The position numbers were made by a program, and so were the translations under genes. A DNA stretch of 64,000 bases, taken from assembly GCA_050260055.1 (NCBI GenBank), contig JBLNBO010000022.1, positions 248,001 through 312,000 of the forward strand, in the 5' to 3' direction. Positions 60,607 through 64,000 of the stretch are shown one piece after another. This stretch comes from JBLMYQ01 sp050260055 (GTDB lineage: Bacteria > Bacillota > Clostridia > Acetivibrionales > UBA4821). Numbering within the stretch: the stretch's first letter is position 1; each line of letters opens with the position of its first letter. The notes under the pieces are model-generated. The model was not told the DNA's origin, ran no database searches, and saw nothing but the letters and a program-made list of their open reading frames with translations.

Positions 60607-62217
60607 GTGACCAAGAAACAGACCTTCATAGGCGGGGTGCTAATACTACTATTATCTCAAATAATTATAAAAATTCTTGGATTTTTATATAGAGTAATAA
60701 TTACAAACATTAATGGATTTGGGGATGCTGGCAACAGCCTTTATAGTACGGGTTATAAAGTCTATCTTGTTTTACTTGCAATTTCGACAACAGGAATTCC
60801 TGCTGCCCTTGCCAAACTTGTTTCTGAAAAGGCAGCGATTGGAGATTTCAAGGGAGCACATCGAATGTTCAAAGTTGCATTCTATTTATTCTCTGGTATA
60901 GGAATTGCAGGAACTTTATTATTATTGCTAACGGCAAAACCTATTGCGATGCTAGTTGGAAATCCAGATTCAGAGCTTGTAATGTATGTGCTTGCACCGT
61001 CGGTACTGTTTGTAGCTATTGCAGCCGTTTTCAGAGGATATTTTCAAGGACTTTACGATATGAAAGCTCAGGGAAGCTCTCAAGTCATTGATCAGCTTGC
61101 TAAGGCAATATTCACTATACTATTTGTTTATATGTTTATGCTGATGGGACAAGATACAAGAATCATGGCGGCTGGAGCAACCCTTGGAACCACCTTGGGA
61201 ACAGTTGCGAGTGTTGCGTATTTATGGTCTTATTACAATAAAAGGAAAAGAGGCCTGTGGGAAGAAATTAGAAATCAAGAACTCATAAAGAAAAAGGATC
61301 CTTCTAAGGACATTATCCAAAGACTCATTAAGTTGGCAATTCCTATTTCGTTAGGTTCAATAATACTTACAATTGCAGGGCTGGTAGATTTGGCAACAGT
61401 AATGAATAGACTCCAGCAAAGCGGTGTAGATTATGAAAAGGCAAAGGCTCTTTTTGGAATACTAACGGGAAAAGGAGATGTTCTTGTTAACTTTCCGCTT
61501 GCGATGAATATTGCGTTTGCTACTGCATTGGTTCCTGCTGTTGCAAGCTCAATGGCTGTTAATGATACAAAAACTGCAGCAAGCAGGATTGGATTTTCTC
61601 TAAAGATAACTATTTTGATTGGACTTCCTGCGTCTATAGGTCTTTACGTTCTCGCTGACCCAATTATCCAAACCCTATTTCCAAATGCGAGAGAGGGTGG
61701 GTATTTGGTTGCGCTAAGTGCTTTATCGATTATATTTATTGCTTTATCCCAAACGCTGGCAGGTGCATTGCAGGGACTAGGGAGAGTAGTTGTTCCAGCT
61801 GTTGCGCTGATGATTGGTGCGTTAGTTAAATTGTATCTAAACTATACTTTGATTCCAATGCCGCAGTTTGGTATAAAGGGTGCTGCAATCAGTTCTATTG
61901 TATGCTACTTCATTGCAGCTTCCATAAGCATAATAGCGCTAATTAGAAAAATAAAAATTGATATAAGGATATCAGAATATATTATCAAACCAATTCTATG
62001 CAGTGCGGGTATGGGATTGGCAGCATTTTATTCATATAAAGCATTTATTGCTTTTATCCACTCTATAACACTATCAACTCTTGCTGCTATTGCTGTTGCG
62101 GGAGTGGTTTATGTTTTGCTGCTGCTTGCATTAAGAGCGTTGAAGATAGAAGAGTATAAAATGCTTCCTTATGGAGATAAGATAAGTGAGTTTTTAATAA
62201 AATATAAATTTATTTAA
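60607..62217 (+). CDS. SpoVB-like MVF/MATE-family polysaccharide flippase
   Basis: A 536-residue protein with about 14 TM helices, of the SpoVB/YabM (PST) group. SpoVB is needed for spore cortex synthesis, and the family flips lipid-linked peptidoglycan or polysaccharide units. Motifs are the N-terminal GGVLILLLSQIIIKILGFLYR, TTGIPAALAKLVSEKAA and ALPAVASSMA-like helices. The start is GTG 60607 behind AAAGGAG. In Bacilli this position (after spoVT) is yabM. Here a glycan group has moved in between. Confidence 0.9.
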   Translation: MTKKQTFIGGVLILLLSQIIIKILGFLYRVIITNINGFGDAGNSLYSTGYKVYLVLLAISTTGIPAALAKLVSEKAAIGDFKGAHRMFKVAFYLFSGIGIAGTLLLLLTAKPIAMLVGNPDSELVMYVLAPSVLFVAIAAVFRGYFQGLYDMKAQGSSQVIDQLAKAIFTILFVYMFMLMGQDTRIMAAGATLGTTLGTVASVAYLWSYYNKRKRGLWEEIRNQELIKKKDPSKDIIQRLIKLAIPISLGSIILTIAGLVDLATVMNRLQQSGVDYEKAKALFGILTGKGDVLVNFPLAMNIAFATALVPAVASSMAVNDTKTAASRIGFSLKITILIGLPASIGLYVLADPIIQTLFPNAREGGYLVALSALSIIFIALSQTLAGALQGLGRVVVPAVALMIGALVKLYLNYTLIPMPQFGIKGAAISSIVCYFIAASISIIALIRKIKIDIRISEYIIKPILCSAGMGLAAFYSYKAFIAFIHSITLSTLAAIAVAGVVYVLLLLALRALKIEEYKMLPYGDKISEFLIKYKFI

Positions 62218-62256
62218 AAAGTGACAAAAATTGAATATATTGTTTAAAGTTTGTTT

Positions 62257-62289
62257 AACGAGTATAATTAAAATATGCTCGTTATTTTT
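62257..62289 (+). terminator. intrinsic terminator after the spoVB-like gene
   Basis: AACGAGTATA (62257-62266) pairs with TATGCTCGTT (62274-62283, one T-G pair), followed by ATTTTT. Confidence 0.75.
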
Positions 62290-62360
62290 ATAAAGATGAT
62301 GAAAGTGGTAAAACAATTCTACAATAAAGTATTATAATGTATAGGATTTATGCTAATATT

Positions 62361-62387
62361 AAGAGAGTAGGTTTCTACTCTCTTTTT
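62361..62387 (+). terminator. terminator-like hairpin in the mazG leader
   Basis: AAGAGAGTAG pairs with CTACTCTCTT with a GTTT loop and a T-run. A TATAAT box at 62333-62338 would place a transcription start just ahead of it, so it would act as a leader attenuator for mazG (starts at 62435). No leader peptide or known ligand-binding core is seen. Confidence 0.6.
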
Positions 62388-62434
62388 ATGCTAAAGTTAG
62401 AAGGATTGAAACATTCATTAGGAGGAACAAAATA

Positions 62435-63223
62435 ATGAAAAAAGATAGTTATAAGTTTTATGATCTTGTCGAAATAATGGAGGTCCTTAGAAGCGAAAAT
62501 GGGTGTCCATGGGATAGAGAGCAGACACATGAATCAATAAAGAGATATCTTATTGAAGAAACCTATGAAGTTCTTGAGGCAATTGATAAAAAGGACAAGT
62601 CTCTTCTTTGCGAGGAGCTCGGAGACCTAATGCTGCAAGTAGTTTTCCATGCACGAATAGCTGAAGAAAATAAAGATTTTAATATTGATGATGTTATTAC
62701 AGGGATAAGCAAAAAGATGTATTCTCGTCATACTCATGTTTTTGGAGAGGATATAGCAAAAACAGCGGATGACGTTCTCCAAAATTGGGATAAGATAAAA
62801 CGGAATGAAAAACAGATTAATTCTTATACAGAAGAAATGAAAAGTATTGCCAAAAACCTTCCTGCGCTTATGAGAAGTTACAAGGTGCAGAATAAGGCAG
62901 CCAAGGTAGGCTTTGATTGGGATAATGTTGAGGATGCAATGGCAAAAATCTATGAAGAGCTTGATGAACTAAAAATTGCGGCAAAGAATGGTAATAAAGA
63001 TGAAATGCATGAAGAATTAGGGGATTTACTTTTTGCAGTTGTAAATGTATCTCGATTTTTGGAAATTCATCCCGAGCTTGCACTATCTGATACAGTTGAA
63101 AAATTCATAAGGAGGTTTGAATATATAGAAAAAAGCGCGGCCCAAATGAGTAAAAAAATGGAAGAAATGACATTAAAAGAGATGGATAACCTCTGGAACC
63201 AGTCAAAATCACAAAAAATTTAA
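62435..63223 (+). CDS. mazG: nucleoside triphosphate pyrophosphohydrolase MazG
   Basis: Hydrolyses NTPs to NMP and pyrophosphate, clearing damaged nucleotides and affecting ppGpp levels. It is 262 aa with two MazG repeats, each with the EExxE/ExxD metal motif: first ENGCPWDREQTHESIKRYLIEETYEV and CEELGDLMLQVVFHA, second KVGFDWDNVEDAMAKIYEELDEL and EELGDLLFAVVNVSRF. The B. subtilis homologue YabN has an extra methylase domain; this one is MazG only. AGGAGG precedes ATG 62435. An attenuator-like hairpin lies in its leader. Confidence 0.95.
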   Translation: MKKDSYKFYDLVEIMEVLRSENGCPWDREQTHESIKRYLIEETYEVLEAIDKKDKSLLCEELGDLMLQVVFHARIAEENKDFNIDDVITGISKKMYSRHTHVFGEDIAKTADDVLQNWDKIKRNEKQINSYTEEMKSIAKNLPALMRSYKVQNKAAKVGFDWDNVEDAMAKIYEELDELKIAAKNGNKDEMHEELGDLLFAVVNVSRFLEIHPELALSDTVEKFIRRFEYIEKSAAQMSKKMEEMTLKEMDNLWNQSKSQKI

Positions 63224-63314
63224 AAAAAACATGAAAATAAAGGGTTTGGAAGAAGGAATTTCTAAAATTATATAGAATTAGCTATATGTAAAATTTTATT
63301 AGGAGGTATGGTTG

Positions 63315-63593
63315 ATGAACAAAGCAGATCTCGTAACCAAAATATCAGAAAAGAGCAAAATGTCCAAAAAGGATTCAGAAAAAGTTTTAAACGCTTTCAT
63401 GGACAGTATAGAAGAAGCTCTTAAGAAAGGTGACAAAGTTCAACTCGTTGGCTTTGGTTCTTTCGAAGTTAGACAAAGAGCAGCTAGAAAAGGCCGCAAC
63501 CCACAAACAAAAGCTGAAATCACAATTCCTGCTTCAAAAGCTCCAGTATTCAAAGTTGGAAAAGCTTTGAAGGATGCTGTTAGCAAGAAATAA
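63315..63593 (+). CDS. hup: HU-family DNA-binding protein
   Basis: A 92-residue histone-like protein that bends and compacts DNA. It has the two-helix dimer core and the beta arm with the signature GFGSFEVRQRAARKGRNPQT, ending in KAPVFKVGKALKDAV. AGGAGG at 63301-63306 places the start at ATG 63315 (spacing 8). A terminator follows. In Bacilli the gene next to mazG is rqcP; the HU gene in between is common in Clostridia. Confidence 0.96.
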   Translation: MNKADLVTKISEKSKMSKKDSEKVLNAFMDSIEEALKKGDKVQLVGFGSFEVRQRAARKGRNPQTKAEITIPASKAPVFKVGKALKDAVSKK

Positions 63594-63610
63594 TTTAATT
63601 TATTAATAAT

Positions 63611-63643
63611 AAAAAAAATCAGGATTTCTCCTGATTTTTTTTA
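63611..63643 (+). terminator. intrinsic terminator of hup
   Basis: A 14-bp perfect stem (63611-63624 with 63629-63642), TTTC loop and T-run. Confidence 0.92.
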
Positions 63644-63699
63644 TTATTTTATTATATAATCAGACTAATGATAAAAGTGTTTTAGGAAGAGGTAAAAAT

Positions 63700-63939
63700 A
63701 TGAGATTGGATAAATTTTTAAAGGTTTCTAGGATTGTCAAAAGAAGAACAGTAGCTAATGAGATGTGTGATGCAGGAAAGGTTAGTATAAATGATAGAAT
63801 AGCTAAGGCATCTACCGAGGTTAAGGTTGGCGATATCATTGAAATGAAATTTGGTGCAAGTATAACCAAGTTTGAAGTGCTAGGAATAAAAGAGCATGTC
63901 AGAAAGGAAGAAACTTCAGAGATGTTTAGAATGATATAA
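63700..63939 (+). CDS. rqcP: RqcP-like S4-domain RNA-binding protein
   Basis: A 79-residue S4-domain protein (YabO/RqcP) that stabilises peptidyl-tRNA during alanine-tailing in ribosome quality control with RqcH. The S4 fold is MRLDKFLKVSRIVKRRTVANEMCDAGKVSINDRIAK, and a short Lys/Glu C-terminus follows. GGAAGAGGTA precedes ATG 63700. The place after mazG and hup and the size match. The following yabP/yabQ/divIC genes lie beyond the window. Confidence 0.93.
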   Translation: MRLDKFLKVSRIVKRRTVANEMCDAGKVSINDRIAKASTEVKVGDIIEMKFGASITKFEVLGIKEHVRKEETSEMFRMI

Positions 63940-64000
63940 TCTTATATTTATTATTCATGAAAAATATTCATAAGCAATTTTGTTTTTAAGTTAAAATCTA

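Noticed and set aside
1..64000. CRISPR arrays, insertion sequences, prophage
   Set aside because: No regularly spaced direct repeats, transposases or phage structural genes were seen on either strand.

Overview
The window looks like an AT-rich chromosome segment from an endospore-forming, low-GC Firmicute, most likely a member of the Clostridia. The evidence is a CotS-family protein, CwlD, SpoVT and a SpoVB-like flippase, many TTG and GTG starts behind strong AGGAGG-type ribosome sites, a split glycine decarboxylase (GcvPA/GcvPB), a GTP-type PEP carboxykinase, and a Tad system without an outer-membrane secretin. The window contains no phage, insertion sequence, CRISPR array or rRNA.

Layout. 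1-4080: cysteine genes (cysE with a Cys-rich tail, cysS), a self-contained ArsR regulator plus ferredoxin pair, and ispE. 4081-10851: CotS-like protein, then the glycine cleavage cluster gcvT, an amidohydrolase, gcvH, gcvPA and gcvPB, closed by a bidirectional terminator shared with a convergent CopZ-like gene. 11109-14457: an AAA ATPase, a PspA/ESCRT-III-like protein and a two-TM coiled-coil protein, which I consider the best candidate for an undescribed membrane-remodelling module. 14490-16335: acpS, a small DMT transporter and ilvE. 16664-18733: a chemoreceptor. 18951-24008: the conserved block metG, tatD, yabE-like and rsmA. 24049-33701: cdd, a second chemoreceptor, pckG, an orphan gene, a response regulator with a degenerate GGDEF domain, cwlD and pcrA. 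33762-34503: a J-domain gene and a small membrane protein.

34658-45050 is a Tad/Flp-type pilus or secretion locus (TadZ, CpaF/TadA, TadB, TadC, Flp-like pilin, pseudopilins, a DUF5702-like protein, a DUF6382-like membrane protein and a prepilin peptidase). It is followed at 45149 by a VirD4/TraG-like coupling ATPase, which is unusual beside Tad. Convergent to this lie a replication-relaxation-like gene and a three-S1-domain gene. The gap between the two sets holds a candidate small RNA. 50385-63939 is the housekeeping and sporulation block tRNA-Arg, pth, mfd, PPIase, spoVT, spoVB-like, mazG, hup, rqcP, interrupted between spoVT and spoVB by a surface-glycan group (GT2, DUF2304, GT-C, polysaccharide deacetylase).

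Non-coding patterns of note are heptameric (7-bp period) repeat tracts at several gene borders, one of which forms the C-terminus of GcvPA, and a dispersed intergenic repeat with shared termini at about 58-265 and 20876-20986. Many operons end in clear intrinsic terminators, and several leaders contain hairpins that could control expression. All functional calls come from reading motifs and context. No database search was run.
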